Positions 8,702-19,034 of a DNA stretch of 33,795 nt are shown here, one piece after another. This DNA comes from Bacteroidota bacterium (GTDB lineage: Bacteria > Bacteroidota > Bacteroidia > Chitinophagales > Chitinophagaceae), in assembly GCA_026391415.1 (NCBI GenBank), contig JAPLEL010000103.1, positions 1-33,795 on the forward strand, given 5' to 3'. Numbering within the stretch: position 1 is the first letter of the stretch; each line of letters opens with the position of its first letter. Position numbers and translations under genes: made by a program. The notes beneath the pieces are model-generated. The model saw nothing but the letters and a program-made list of their open reading frames with translations, did no database searches and was not told the DNA's origin.

Positions 8702-10870
8702 ATGAAACAAGCTTTTCTTTTAATAGTAATGGGTGTATTTTTTGGGAGCATCATGGCCCAGACGCCAACCAATATGCCACCCATTCCTGCTACAAGGGTT
8801 TGGCACCACGAAGATATTTTAGGGTCACAAAAAAAAATACAAGGACTGTTTCCAGTTTTGCTCGACACTGTAAGAAAGTCAAATATTATTATAGATTCTT
8901 TCAATAATAGTATCACTGCTATTAGAATAAGTATTGAGTTGAATGATAATTTAGACAATAATAATAAGTTTAAATGGCTACGTAGTACCAATGAAATACT
9001 AACCAGTTTTATTTATGCGTTTAATATTAAAATGGTACAACTAGTGGATCTAATTCCACTGGTAAAATCATTTGGTCGGGCGATGAATTTGGCCATAAAG
9101 GATCAATCTATTTATCCAGTTTTTGAACAAAATAATTTAGCCATAGGATCTATTTTAATAGACAATTATGGATTCATAACAAATAAGGCTATTCCTGCTG
9201 CAAAAGATTTGTTGGTCTGGAAGTATTGTCAATTATATCCCGAAAAAATATTGGCAACTTTAAGTAATAATCCAACTAATATTTTTGCAGATACCTTACT
9301 TGTACAAGCGGCTTTTTTAGACCCAGAAAAATTATACAATTATGCAGCGGTACCCAATGCCTTAGGTAAAAAAATACAATCAACTAATCATCGGCTTGTT
9401 AAATTAATTAGCCAATTTTCAATTACCAAAACAGGCAGAATGTATATGCCTTTCTTAGATAATTTATACCAAAATAAAATATCAGTTAATGATATAACAC
9501 CGTTGTTAACGCCAGAAAAATCAGAAAATTATTATCAATTATTAGTAAGCACGCGGATTGATTATGTAGCAAGAATGCAATATGCAGATACACCCATTCT
9601 TGTAAAGGTATTAACCAATAAATTAAAAGACAAAGCCATTGAGCTATATATCAATGAAATCAATGCTTTACACGAAGAAAAGAATCCAAAAATCAGGTTC
9701 CTTTCGCTAGAAAAACTAAGTGCCCAAGACTTGTATTATTTGGCTGTAATGGGTGAAGCAGAAATGTATACATCTAGTTTTGTTAGTGGTATTTATCCCC
9801 GTATTTTTCAGCGGATGAAAAAGCCAGATGCCAATGATTTATTACAGTCTGTGCATAACGATTATGTTAAAAAATTCATTAAAATATCCGCAGCCTATAA
9901 TACACTTGATGACTTTCTACAAAAGATGGATTCAAGTATTGCTTTTACTAGAATGCAACAGTTTGTTGATGGGCTAGAAAAAACAAAAAGTTTAGAAGAA
10001 GCAGTAGATGTGGCAGATGCCTATGCTAGTATTTATCAACCAACATTTAAAAAAATTATTCTAGATCAAGTGCATGTAAATTTAGTGGATGCACAGCAAA
10101 AAAAACAAGTTCTTGGTATAGCTATTTATCAATTATTGGAAACCATTTTTGCTTCAATGGATACGGCTAATCATGTTGATGTTGCTGCAGAGCTTGGCAT
10201 TGCTCCGGTTTATTTTATGCCCAATAAATTGTTGCAAAATGCCCAAGGAAAAATAATCATACAACAATTCTTTTATGGAGATAAAGATGGCATGACTATT
10301 TTCAACGCTTTTATTACTTCGTTTACTCCTGCAAAATGGAAAGTTACCCAACATAAAGATTGGGTAGAAATTGTTTCAAAAAAAGGAGTGCCAATTAGTA
10401 TTTATGCTAATCGTCCATTAAACCCAGCGCTAGATTTAGACGAGCAAGCACAAGACGCTTTAATTGCATATTTAAAATCCCAACAGCTAACACCTTCCAT
10501 TGTCATTCATCGAGGGCATAGTTATCATTTAAATTCAACTATTGAAAAATTAGCATCGTCTGCTAAATTGGTAATTTTAGGAGGTTGTGGAGGATATCAA
10601 AACCTGAATCAAGTATTGGCAATTTGCCCTGGTGCACATATTATTTCTACTAAGCAAGTTGGCACTGGCATTATTAATAAGGGGCTATTAAATGAAATCA
10701 GTGAAACGCTTCGGTTGGGTCAAAATCTTTACTGGCCCAGTTTGTGGGCAAAAATGACCAATCAATTTAAAGCTCAATTAAAAGAAAGTTTCAACGATTA
10801 TGTGCCACCACATAAAAACTTAGGCGCCATTTTTATTATGGCTTATCAGAAAAAAATCAACCAACAATAG
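8702..10870 (+). CDS. Secreted protein of unknown function with a C-terminal putative clan CD (caspase/CHAT-like) domain
   Basis: ORF track opens at 8675; ATG at 8702 gives a clean signal peptide (MKQAFLLIVMGVFFGSIMAQ) and follows a TATTTTTG box at 8682-8689. C-terminus has FFYGDKDG, PSIVIHRGHSYH and AKLVILGGCGGYQN. Confidence 0.8.
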   Translation: MKQAFLLIVMGVFFGSIMAQTPTNMPPIPATRVWHHEDILGSQKKIQGLFPVLLDTVRKSNIIIDSFNNSITAIRISIELNDNLDNNNKFKWLRSTNEILTSFIYAFNIKMVQLVDLIPLVKSFGRAMNLAIKDQSIYPVFEQNNLAIGSILIDNYGFITNKAIPAAKDLLVWKYCQLYPEKILATLSNNPTNIFADTLLVQAAFLDPEKLYNYAAVPNALGKKIQSTNHRLVKLISQFSITKTGRMYMPFLDNLYQNKISVNDITPLLTPEKSENYYQLLVSTRIDYVARMQYADTPILVKVLTNKLKDKAIELYINEINALHEEKNPKIRFLSLEKLSAQDLYYLAVMGEAEMYTSSFVSGIYPRIFQRMKKPDANDLLQSVHNDYVKKFIKISAAYNTLDDFLQKMDSSIAFTRMQQFVDGLEKTKSLEEAVDVADAYASIYQPTFKKIILDQVHVNLVDAQQKKQVLGIAIYQLLETIFASMDTANHVDVAAELGIAPVYFMPNKLLQNAQGKIIIQQFFYGDKDGMTIFNAFITSFTPAKWKVTQHKDWVEIVSKKGVPISIYANRPLNPALDLDEQAQDALIAYLKSQQLTPSIVIHRGHSYHLNSTIEKLASSAKLVILGGCGGYQNLNQVLAICPGAHIISTKQVGTGIINKGLLNEISETLRLGQNLYWPSLWAKMTNQFKAQLKESFNDYVPPHKNLGAIFIMAYQKKINQQ

Positions 10871-10871
10871 T

Positions 10872-11144
10872 TTACAAATCGCCTTCTTCCCAGTCTTCGT
10901 CGGCTTCGTCTTCGTCGAACAAAAGTTCGTAGTTTAACGCTTCTTCATCTGAAAGTTCTTCTAAAATTTCAAAGATGGTATCTTCTTTTTTTCTCCAATA
11001 TGTAAGTTCTTCTTCGGCATCGTGCAAAATTAAAAACACAGCACCTGTTGTTTCCATCATGGGTTGTACCAATACTAATTCTTCGCCTTCGTTTTCTGTA
11101 ATTAAGTAATAGCGACCTATGGATAATTGCGAATATGTAGACAT
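10872..11144 (-). CDS. Small acidic hypothetical protein
   Basis: 90 aa, MSTYSQLSIGRYYLITENEGEELVLVQPMMETTGAVFLILHDAEEELTYW...LLFDEDEADEDWEEGDL; intact ORF in an otherwise empty slot between two other genes. Confidence 0.65.
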   Translation of the reverse strand: MSTYSQLSIGRYYLITENEGEELVLVQPMMETTGAVFLILHDAEEELTYWRKKEDTIFEILEELSDEEALNYELLFDEDEADEDWEEGDL

Positions 11145-11218
11145 ATAGATTTGTTTTAAGTTTGTTCGTTTATGCGTTACAAGTTACTCCAATTTTAGGG
11201 ATAATTTGTATATGCCAA

Positions 11219-11857
11219 TTAAGAAAGAAAGGGATTGTTTTTTCTTTCATGACCAATAGTGGTTGGTCTGCCATGTCCTGAGTAAACAATTACTTCATCG
11301 GGTAAGGTTAATATTTGTTCTTTAATGCTATTTAGCAATTGTTCATGGGAAGCCATTGGTAAGTCGGTACGGCCAATGCTTTCATAGAAAAGTACGTCGC
11401 CACTTATAATAAAACCCTGTTCTGCGCAATAAAAGCTAATACTTCCAGGAGAATGTCCTGGGGTAAATCGAATACTCAGCTGATCTTCCCCTATTGAAAT
11501 GGTGTTTTCTTGGTTTAAAAAATGTAGGGGGCCAGAATAATTGATAAATGGCATCCCCCAGTTTTCGCCCGATTTTGGTGCGAATTCTAGCATCTTTTCT
11601 TCATTTGGATGGATATACAGTTCTAATCCATAAGTTTTGTGTACCCAATCGTTGCCAAACACATGGTCTAAATGGCAGTGTGTATTAACTAATTGTATCG
11701 GTACAAGTTGGTTATCAGTAATAAACTTTTTTAACGTTTCTTGTTCTTCAGGTGCGTAACATCCGGGATCAATTATAATAGCTTTGTAGGTATCATTGTA
11801 TAGCAAATAGGTGTTTTCTTGTATAGGACTGAATTTAAAAACTTTAACATGAAACAT
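11219..11857 (-). CDS. MBL-fold metallo-hydrolase (glyoxalase II-like)
   Basis: 212 aa; NTHCHLDHVFGND (HxHxDH), FTPGHSPGSISFY, ISGDVLFYESIGRTDLP, VYSGHGRPTTIGHERKNNPFL. Confidence 0.93.
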   Translation of the reverse strand: MFHVKVFKFSPIQENTYLLYNDTYKAIIIDPGCYAPEEQETLKKFITDNQLVPIQLVNTHCHLDHVFGNDWVHKTYGLELYIHPNEEKMLEFAPKSGENWGMPFINYSGPLHFLNQENTISIGEDQLSIRFTPGHSPGSISFYCAEQGFIISGDVLFYESIGRTDLPMASHEQLLNSIKEQILTLPDEVIVYSGHGRPTTIGHERKNNPFLS

Positions 11858-11919
11858 AAATGGAATTTTGGGGTGCTTTTAATGGTAAATGACTAATTTT
11901 AAAATACTAAAGTTCGGAT

Positions 11920-14900
11920 ATGCAACTGAATAGATTTAATAAATGGCTTTTTTTAATAGGATTTCTTTTCCCCATCGTTTCTACGGCGCAAGTTAATGCA
12001 GTGGTGTTTGGAAAAAACAGGGTACAACACAAGAAATTTATCTGGAAATTTCACCAGTCTCCCAATTTCAATACTTATACCGCACAATCTGGTGTTGAAC
12101 TAGGCAAGTTTGTTGCCCAAGTTGCAGAAGACGAATTGCCATCAATAGAAAATTTTACAGAATATTCTTTGCAAAGACGCGCTAATATAGTAGTGTATAA
12201 TAATTACAATGATTATAAAAGCAGCAATATTGGATTGGGTTCCGATTGGCAAAATGCTGGCGGATCAACCAAGTTAGTGAATAATAAAATTATACTTTAT
12301 TTCGATGGTAATCACGAGCACCTTAAACAAAGTGTGAGAGAAGGAATTGCCAAAGTATTAACCGATAATTTATTGTTTGGAGATGATATAGGCGAGTTTG
12401 CCAGCAATCAAGCATTACTTGATTTGCCAAAATGGTTGCTTGATGGATATGTAGCCTATGTAGCAAAACCATGGAGTACCGAAAAAGATGATGCGCTTAA
12501 GAGTGCCATTTTGAGTGGCAATTACAATAGCTTTTACCAATTTGCATTTGAGAAGCCATTATTAGCAGGTCATGCATTCTGGTATTATTTTGGTGAAAAA
12601 TATCGCGTAGAAAACATCACCTACTTATTATATTTAGCAAGGATTTATAAAAATTTAAATAGTGCAGCGCTTCGTGTTTGTAAAATTAAGTTCAAAGATG
12701 TGTTGAAAGATTTCATGCAGTTTGAGCAAGACCATTATATAAAAGAAATCCGTCAACGAAGAAATGCTCCCAAGGGTTTATTAAATATTACAGAAGATGT
12801 AACGAAGAATGATTATTTCCGTTTTCAAGCAAGTCCAACACCTAAGAGTAATAATTACGCAGTTGTTGAGTTTAAAAAAGGTATTTATAGTGTAAAGTAT
12901 TTTGAGAATTTTTATAATGCCAAAATTTTACTTAAACTAGGTGTCCGCACCAATCAAGGCGATATCAATCCAAACTATCCTATCATGGCATGGGATGGAA
13001 AGGGTAGCAGGTTGTTGGTTATTTATTGGGAAGATGGAAAAACAAAAATGTTTGTGTATGACGCAGTGGCGCACTACAAACGTTTTAAACAAACGATTGA
13101 AGGATTAGACCAAATAACGGATGCGTCGTTTATGTTGGATGCCAATTCATTGGTATTGAGTGCGGTTAAAAATGGTCATTCAGATATTTTTACCTATAAA
13201 ATTGAAGAGCAAAAAATGACCCAAATTACCGACGATGTGTACGACGATTTGGATCCTAGTTTTGTTGCTTTTCCTAACCGAGTAGGAATAGTGTTTGCCT
13301 CAAATAGACCTAGTGGTTCTGCTCCAAATAAAGATACCGTTTTACCAAGTCGTTATCGCTTTAATATATTCATGGTGGATGTATTAAATACTAGTAAAGA
13401 AAAACAAATAGCCAAATTAACCAACCTACAGTTTGGTAATGCGCGCTATCCAATGCAATACAATCCAACACACTTTACATTTGCATCAGACGAAAATGGT
13501 ATCATTAATCGTTGGGCTGGTTTCTTTGCCACCCAAAGAAATGGAGTAGATACTTTGGTATATGTAGGGGATGAATTATTGCACAACCCGTCTAAAAAAG
13601 AATACGATTCAACACTAGTAGCTTGGAGAAAAAATGAACCCGATAGTGTGGGTTATTTTCAAGTATACAAAGACTCTACCTATACATTTCCTATTACCAA
13701 TTATCAAAGTTCTTTATTAGAAACTAGAATTGCGGGTAATAATGGACAAGTAAGTGAAGTACGTCAAGAAGGTGATTATAAGTTTTTATATAAATTAAAA
13801 GTAGACGAAACTGCATTGTTAAAACGTAATGTTAATGCGCGTCCTACTGAGTTTATGAAAAAGCAAATTGATGCCAAAAGAGCTTCAGAGGGTAAAGCAA
13901 TTATCTACAACAAAAAACAAGTAGTAGATACAGTAAAGCCAAAATCAACGGCTATTTTTCAAAATGAATTTGCAGACGAAAAGCCCGATACATTAGTTGC
14001 TGTAAACAAACTATTGAACAATGCAGTAAAAGTTTCAACACTTAGTAAGTCTAAATTATTTGACTATCGATTGAAATTTAGTAGTGATTATATTTTAGCA
14101 GGGTTTACCAATAATATACTTATCAATAGATACCAGCCTTATGGTGGAGGGTCGGGTCCTATTCAATTAAATAATGGTAACGACCTCAATTTTACTTTTA
14201 GGGTTGGCGCAAGTGATTTAATGGAAGACCTCAAATTTGTTGGCGGTTTTAGATTTGGCACCAATTTGAAAGATAAGGATGTGTTTTTCTCTTTCATGAA
14301 CAATAAAAAACGTTTAGACTGGGGCTTAACATACTATAGAAGTAATGTGAGCAATTATTTTAATACTAATTATAACAATGAATTAGTAACTAATTTGTTT
14401 CAAGGAAATGTTTCTTATCCATTTAATGAAGTAAAAAGTTTACGTGCAACACTTGGTGTACGTTCCGATAGAGGAATTTTAAAATCATACGATAATTATT
14501 CTGGTCAACCAGACCCTAATGCACTTGCTTATAAAGATACTGTGTCTAGATATGCGTTGGCTCGTGTAGAATATGTGCACGATAATATTTAGAATATGTG
14601 CATGATAATACCATTAATCCAATCCAAAATATTTGGAATGGATTGCGTTTTAAAATCTATTTAGATGTTAATCTGCCTGTTTATAAAAACTCTTTTGGTT
14701 CAGGAACTAAAACTTTTAATTTAGGGTTTGATGCAAGGCAATATGTAAAAATTTATAGAAACTTTATTTGGGCCGGACGTGCGGCTGCCGATTTCTCTTG
14801 GGGCAACCAAAAACTAATTTATTATTTAGGAGGTGTTGATGGATGGATAGGACCACAGTTTAATAGCAATCCGCCAGCGCCAGATCAAAACTATGCTTTT

Positions 14901-15329
14901 CAGTCTTTGGCAGTGAATATGCGAGGCTATAATCAAAATATTGCCAACGGAAACAATGCGTTTGTTATCAATTCTGAATTAAGATTGCCTCTTTTTGCAA
15001 CCTTAATAAATAGACCGATTAACAATGCATTTTTACGCAATTTTCAATTGGTACAATTCATTGATTTAGGCTCTGCTTGGAATGGCAAATACAATGGCAT
15101 TAAGCGCCCGGGGCAATATATTCAAACACTTGATCCTAGTGGAATTCCAACAGGAAATGTTACTGTTAAGATTGATGCCGGTGGGTTAGGACCTTTTGCT
15201 GGTGGATATGGTTTTGGTATGCGCAGTACCTTAATGGGCTATTTTATGAAATTAGATACGGCATGGCCAATGAAAGGTGTTTTTGTAGGAAAACCAATCT
15301 GGTATTTTTCTTTAGGGTTTGATTTTTAG
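11920..15329 (+). pseudogene. Outer-membrane protein with TolB/WD40-like propeller and C-terminal Omp85/surface-antigen-like barrel, interrupted by a 23-nt duplication (ORFs 11920-14592 and 14598-15329)
   Basis: ORF1 ends ...ARVEYVHDNI*, ORF2 opens MHDNTINPIQNIWNGLRFKIYLD. Removing 23 nt restores one 1129-codon frame (3410-23=3387 nt). The C-terminus GPFAGGYGFGMRSTLMGYFMKLDTAWPMKGVFVGKPIWYFSLGFDF is typical of barrel ends. Confidence 0.85.
14567..14610. repeat. 21-nt direct repeat (TAGAATATGTGCA[C/T]GATAATA), copies offset by 23 nt
   Basis: Copy 1 14567-14587 and copy 2 14590-14610 differ only at C14580/T14603. The stop TAG at 14590-14592 is created by copy 2. Confidence 0.97.
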
Positions 15330-15370
15330 GAAATTAACAGTTTGCCTTTAAATTGGCCAATCCTATGAGC

Positions 15371-15378
15371 TATATTTG
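15371..15378 (+). promoter_or_regulatory. Candidate -7 element (TATATTTG) immediately upstream of the DUF5686 gene
   Basis: Matches TAnnTTTG; only 5 nt before the ATG at 15384. Confidence 0.3.
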
Positions 15379-15383
15379 TTTGT

Positions 15384-17876
15384 ATGGCTGTTCGTTACAA
15401 ATTTGTGCTTAGTTTATTCTTATTATTTTTTTGTACAATCTGGGTACAAGGCCAGGGTAGAAAATTGTTTGGGGTTGTTAAAGACAAACAAAGCGACGAG
15501 CCTATTCCTTTTGCATCGGTTGTTTTTAGATTATCAAATAAAGGCGTTCTAACAGATTCTGCAGGAAGATTTTCGGTAGACTATGCATCCTTATTGGCCA
15601 ATGATTCAGTACGCGTATTAAGTGTTGGCTACAAGCCGCTGATAATTCCTATTCGCAGTATTAAAGACAGTGCAGAACTAATTTTAAAAATAGAAGTTTT
15701 ACCACCTACCGGCGAGGCGGTTGTAAAAAGCAAATACAATCGGGCACTTTGGTTCTGGCGCAAAATAATGGCCAATAAAGACAAGAATAACCGCACCCGT
15801 TGGGATAGTTATTCTTATGAAATTTACAATAAGTTAGAGATGGACCTCAACAATGTAAAATCAGAGAAACTCAAGAAAAATATTTTTTTAAAACCACTAG
15901 GATTTGTACTAGATTATGTAGACTCAGCCGATGGCAGTAAGCCTTATTTACCAGTCTATTTAACAGAAACCCTTTCTGATTATTACTACCAAAAAAATCC
16001 AGAAAAAATTCACGAAATCATCAAAGCCACTAAAACCAATGGTTTAGATAATGAAAGTTTAATAAAGGAATTAGGAGGGATGTACCAGAACGTAAATGTG
16101 TACAGCAATTTCATTCCTATTTTTAATAAAGATTTTATCAGTCCATTTAATTCCAATGCCGACAATTTTTATCATTTTAAATTAGCAGATACAGCCTATT
16201 TAAGTGGTAAAAGATTAGTGCATTTTCGCTTTACAGCCAAACGAAAAGGGGAGAGTACTTTTGAAGGTGACTGTTGGGTAAATGACACCAGCTTTGCTAT
16301 TCAAAAAGTAACCATGCGTCCGTCTCCGGATGCCAATATTAATTTTATTGAAGGGCTTTCTTTAATTCAGGAATTTAGGCTTATTCAAGATTCTGTTTGG
16401 TTTTTATACAAAGATAAATTTGTGGCAGATATTGCACCTATTGGTAACGGTAAACTCGGAATTAAAGGCCGAAAAACTACTACTTATGAGCATATTGTTT
16501 TAAATGACCAACAAGCTATAAAAGATTTAAGTGTCACACAAAAATCACAACAAATAGACCTATTAAAAAATACCGATAATTTCACCGATTCTTTTTGGAC
16601 GAAAAACCGACACGAGGCCCTGAATAAAAATGAAAATACGGTATATAAAGTATTAGATACACTTACCAAAAATCCTACCTATGTTTTTTATAGAGATGCC
16701 TCTAAGGCATTTTTAAAAGGCACCAAGGATATTGGTAATATTCGTATAGGCCCTTGGTACTATTGGGTTAGCGGAAATAATTGGGAAGGCAACAGGTTTA
16801 GATTCGACCTTTCTACTAACCGCTCATTTAGTAACAATTTGTACTTAACGGGTTATGCTGCTTATGGAACCAAAGACGGTAAGTTTAAAGGAGGGGGAGA
16901 AGCCAAATATTTATTTAGCAGAGACAACTGGACCTATTTAAAATTCGTTTATAAAAACGATTTGGACAATGGACAAGCAACTTACGATCAATTAGGAACA
17001 GATAATTTATTTGGTACAATTTTTAGACGTCCAAATATTCCTTTTAAATTTCAACAACTCATAGAAAAAAGATTGGAATTTTATAGAGAAACACCCAATG
17101 GCTTTGCCTATGGACTTTCTGGATCAAGCAAACAATTTAATGCACTCCAAAATCTACCAGGCAAAGAATTATTTTCGCAAAAAGGCAATAATCCATTTAA
17201 TACTTTTGAAACTATATTGCGTTTGCGGTATGCCTATTTAGAACGTAAAATAGAAGATAATTTTTTACGCGTTAGTTTGGGAAGTTTGTATCCTATTGCA
17301 GACTTTAAATATACCAAGGGATGGAACAATGTTTTGGGTAGTAATTACAATTACCAAAAATTAGATTTCAATGTTTCTCAATTGGTTAAAATATCGCCAT
17401 ACGGAACCGTTTATTATAATTTATTTGCAGGAAAAGTATTTGGAACTTTACCGTATCAAATGTTAGATATTTTGCCTGGAAATGAAATGTATTACTACAA
17501 CAAATTTGCCTTCAATTTAATGCAACGATTTGAGTACCTCACCGATCAGTTTACAGGATTTAATTTAGAACATAATTTTGGTCCAGGTTTGTTTAAATAC
17601 ATACCTATTACACGTAAATTAAAATTCCGTCAATTCTGGAGTGCCAAAGGAATAGTAGGGAGTTTAAGTGCCGAAAATCAACAATTAAATTATGTAGGAA
17701 ACTATCCATATCGATCATTGGATAGTAAGCCCTATATAGAACTAGGAACAGGGGTAGATAATATATTTAAATTCTTTAGAGTCGACTTTGTTTGGCGGGT
17801 TGCTGCACCAGCGCCAATTACTGGTGCTTTACGCGACAAGTTTGGCATATTTGGAAGTTTTAGATTCCAGTTTTAG
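15384..17876 (+). CDS. DUF5686 / carboxypeptidase-regulatory-like domain outer-membrane protein
   Basis: 830 aa; signal peptide; N-terminal GVVKDKQSDEPIPFASVVFRLSNKGVLTDSAGRFSVDY; central YEIYNKLEMDLNN; barrel-like C-terminus ending FGIFGSFRFQF. Confidence 0.85.
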   Translation: MAVRYKFVLSLFLLFFCTIWVQGQGRKLFGVVKDKQSDEPIPFASVVFRLSNKGVLTDSAGRFSVDYASLLANDSVRVLSVGYKPLIIPIRSIKDSAELILKIEVLPPTGEAVVKSKYNRALWFWRKIMANKDKNNRTRWDSYSYEIYNKLEMDLNNVKSEKLKKNIFLKPLGFVLDYVDSADGSKPYLPVYLTETLSDYYYQKNPEKIHEIIKATKTNGLDNESLIKELGGMYQNVNVYSNFIPIFNKDFISPFNSNADNFYHFKLADTAYLSGKRLVHFRFTAKRKGESTFEGDCWVNDTSFAIQKVTMRPSPDANINFIEGLSLIQEFRLIQDSVWFLYKDKFVADIAPIGNGKLGIKGRKTTTYEHIVLNDQQAIKDLSVTQKSQQIDLLKNTDNFTDSFWTKNRHEALNKNENTVYKVLDTLTKNPTYVFYRDASKAFLKGTKDIGNIRIGPWYYWVSGNNWEGNRFRFDLSTNRSFSNNLYLTGYAAYGTKDGKFKGGGEAKYLFSRDNWTYLKFVYKNDLDNGQATYDQLGTDNLFGTIFRRPNIPFKFQQLIEKRLEFYRETPNGFAYGLSGSSKQFNALQNLPGKELFSQKGNNPFNTFETILRLRYAYLERKIEDNFLRVSLGSLYPIADFKYTKGWNNVLGSNYNYQKLDFNVSQLVKISPYGTVYYNLFAGKVFGTLPYQMLDILPGNEMYYYNKFAFNLMQRFEYLTDQFTGFNLEHNFGPGLFKYIPITRKLKFRQFWSAKGIVGSLSAENQQLNYVGNYPYRSLDSKPYIELGTGVDNIFKFFRVDFVWRVAAPAPITGALRDKFGIFGSFRFQF

Positions 17877-18912
17877 CCAGTGCTTCGCAGATATTTTTTA
17901 CAATTTTCGGACCTTCATAAACAAAGCCTGTCCATACCTGAATTAAACTAGCGCCAGCATTTAATTTTTCTTTTGCGTCAAAGCCATTAAAGATGCCACC
18001 ACTTGCAACGATAGGTATTTGACCATTGGTATTGGTAGATAAATATTGTACTACTTCGGTAGCGCGATTGGTAACAGGTTTGCCACTTAAACCACCAGCG
18101 CCAATGGCTGCTATAGTATCTGCAGGTGTTTGCAAATTTTCTCTACTAATGGTGGTATTAGTTGCTACCAATCCATCGAGTTTGGTTTCAAAAGAAAGGG
18201 CCACAATATCGTCTAGTTGTTCTTGTGTTAAATCGGGTGCAATTTTTAACAACAAAGGTTTTGGTTTTGCTTTGCCTTGGTTAATATTTTGCAGTTGTGA
18301 TAATATTTTTTTTAAGGATTCTTTTTCTTGTAATTCACGTAGTCCTGGTGTGTTTGGTGAGCTAACATTCACAACAAAATAATCTACTTCTTCAAACAAG
18401 CCTTCAAAACAAATTTCATAGTCTTTCCATGCTAATTCGTTGGGGGTTAGTTTGTTTTTTCCAATATTACCTCCAATAATTAATTGGGTATTACTTTTTT
18501 GATTATTCCAATTGGCTAGTTTTTCTTTAATAGCCACTACACCTTCATTATTAAAGCCCATTCGATTAATCAGTGCTTTGTCTGCGGGCAAACGAAATAG
18601 TCTGGGTTTATCATTGCCGTTTTGTGCCAAAGGCGTAACGGTTCCTATTTCAACAAATCCAAATCCCAAACAAGCCAATTCATTTAAATAAGCGGCATTT
18701 TTATCAAAACCTGCACCTAACCCTACCGGATTGGTAAAATTCAATCCAAAAACTGTTTTCTGTAAACTTGTATCCTTAACACAAAACTGTTTTTCAATGA
18801 TGGCGCGCGAAGGCCCAAAAGCACAAGCTTTTTTTAATAGGTTCATTGAAAAATAATGTACTTCTTCGGGCGAAAATTGAAACAATAAATTGCGAAGGAT
18901 GGTGTATAACAT
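17860..18912 (-). CDS. pyrD: Dihydroorotate dehydrogenase (quinone), class 2
   Basis: ORF track opens at 18987; internal ATG at 18912 gives MLYTILRNLLFQFSPEEVHYFSMNLLKKA. Motifs NPVGLGAGFDKNA, GFVEIGTVTP, RLFRLPADKALINRMGFNNEG, VNVSSPNTPGLRELQ, LKIAPDLT, GGLSGKPV, IVASGGIFNG. Confidence 0.95.
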   Translation of the reverse strand: MLYTILRNLLFQFSPEEVHYFSMNLLKKACAFGPSRAIIEKQFCVKDTSLQKTVFGLNFTNPVGLGAGFDKNAAYLNELACLGFGFVEIGTVTPLAQNGNDKPRLFRLPADKALINRMGFNNEGVVAIKEKLANWNNQKSNTQLIIGGNIGKNKLTPNELAWKDYEICFEGLFEEVDYFVVNVSSPNTPGLRELQEKESLKKILSQLQNINQGKAKPKPLLLKIAPDLTQEQLDDIVALSFETKLDGLVATNTTISRENLQTPADTIAAIGAGGLSGKPVTNRATEVVQYLSTNTNGQIPIVASGGIFNGFDAKEKLNAGASLIQVWTGFVYEGPKIVKNICEALAKTGI

Positions 18913-19006
18913 AACGCAAAGATAAAGCAGGCGTTTCAAACCCCCTAAAACCCAAAACTTACCAAAAAATAATAGTTGCATAAACAACTTTTATTTTAAT
19001 TTTACC

Positions 19007-19014
19007 TACATTTG
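19007..19014 (+). promoter_or_regulatory. Candidate -7 element (TACATTTG) upstream of the thiolase gene
   Basis: Matches TAnnTTTG; 20 nt before ATG 19035. Confidence 0.4.
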
Positions 19015-19034
19015 ATTAGATTAAAAAGATTCTC

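Noticed and set aside
8644-8991. 115-aa minus-strand ORF overlapping the start of the clan-CD-like gene
   Set aside because: No recognisable motif, antisense to a gene with a good signal peptide and promoter-like box.
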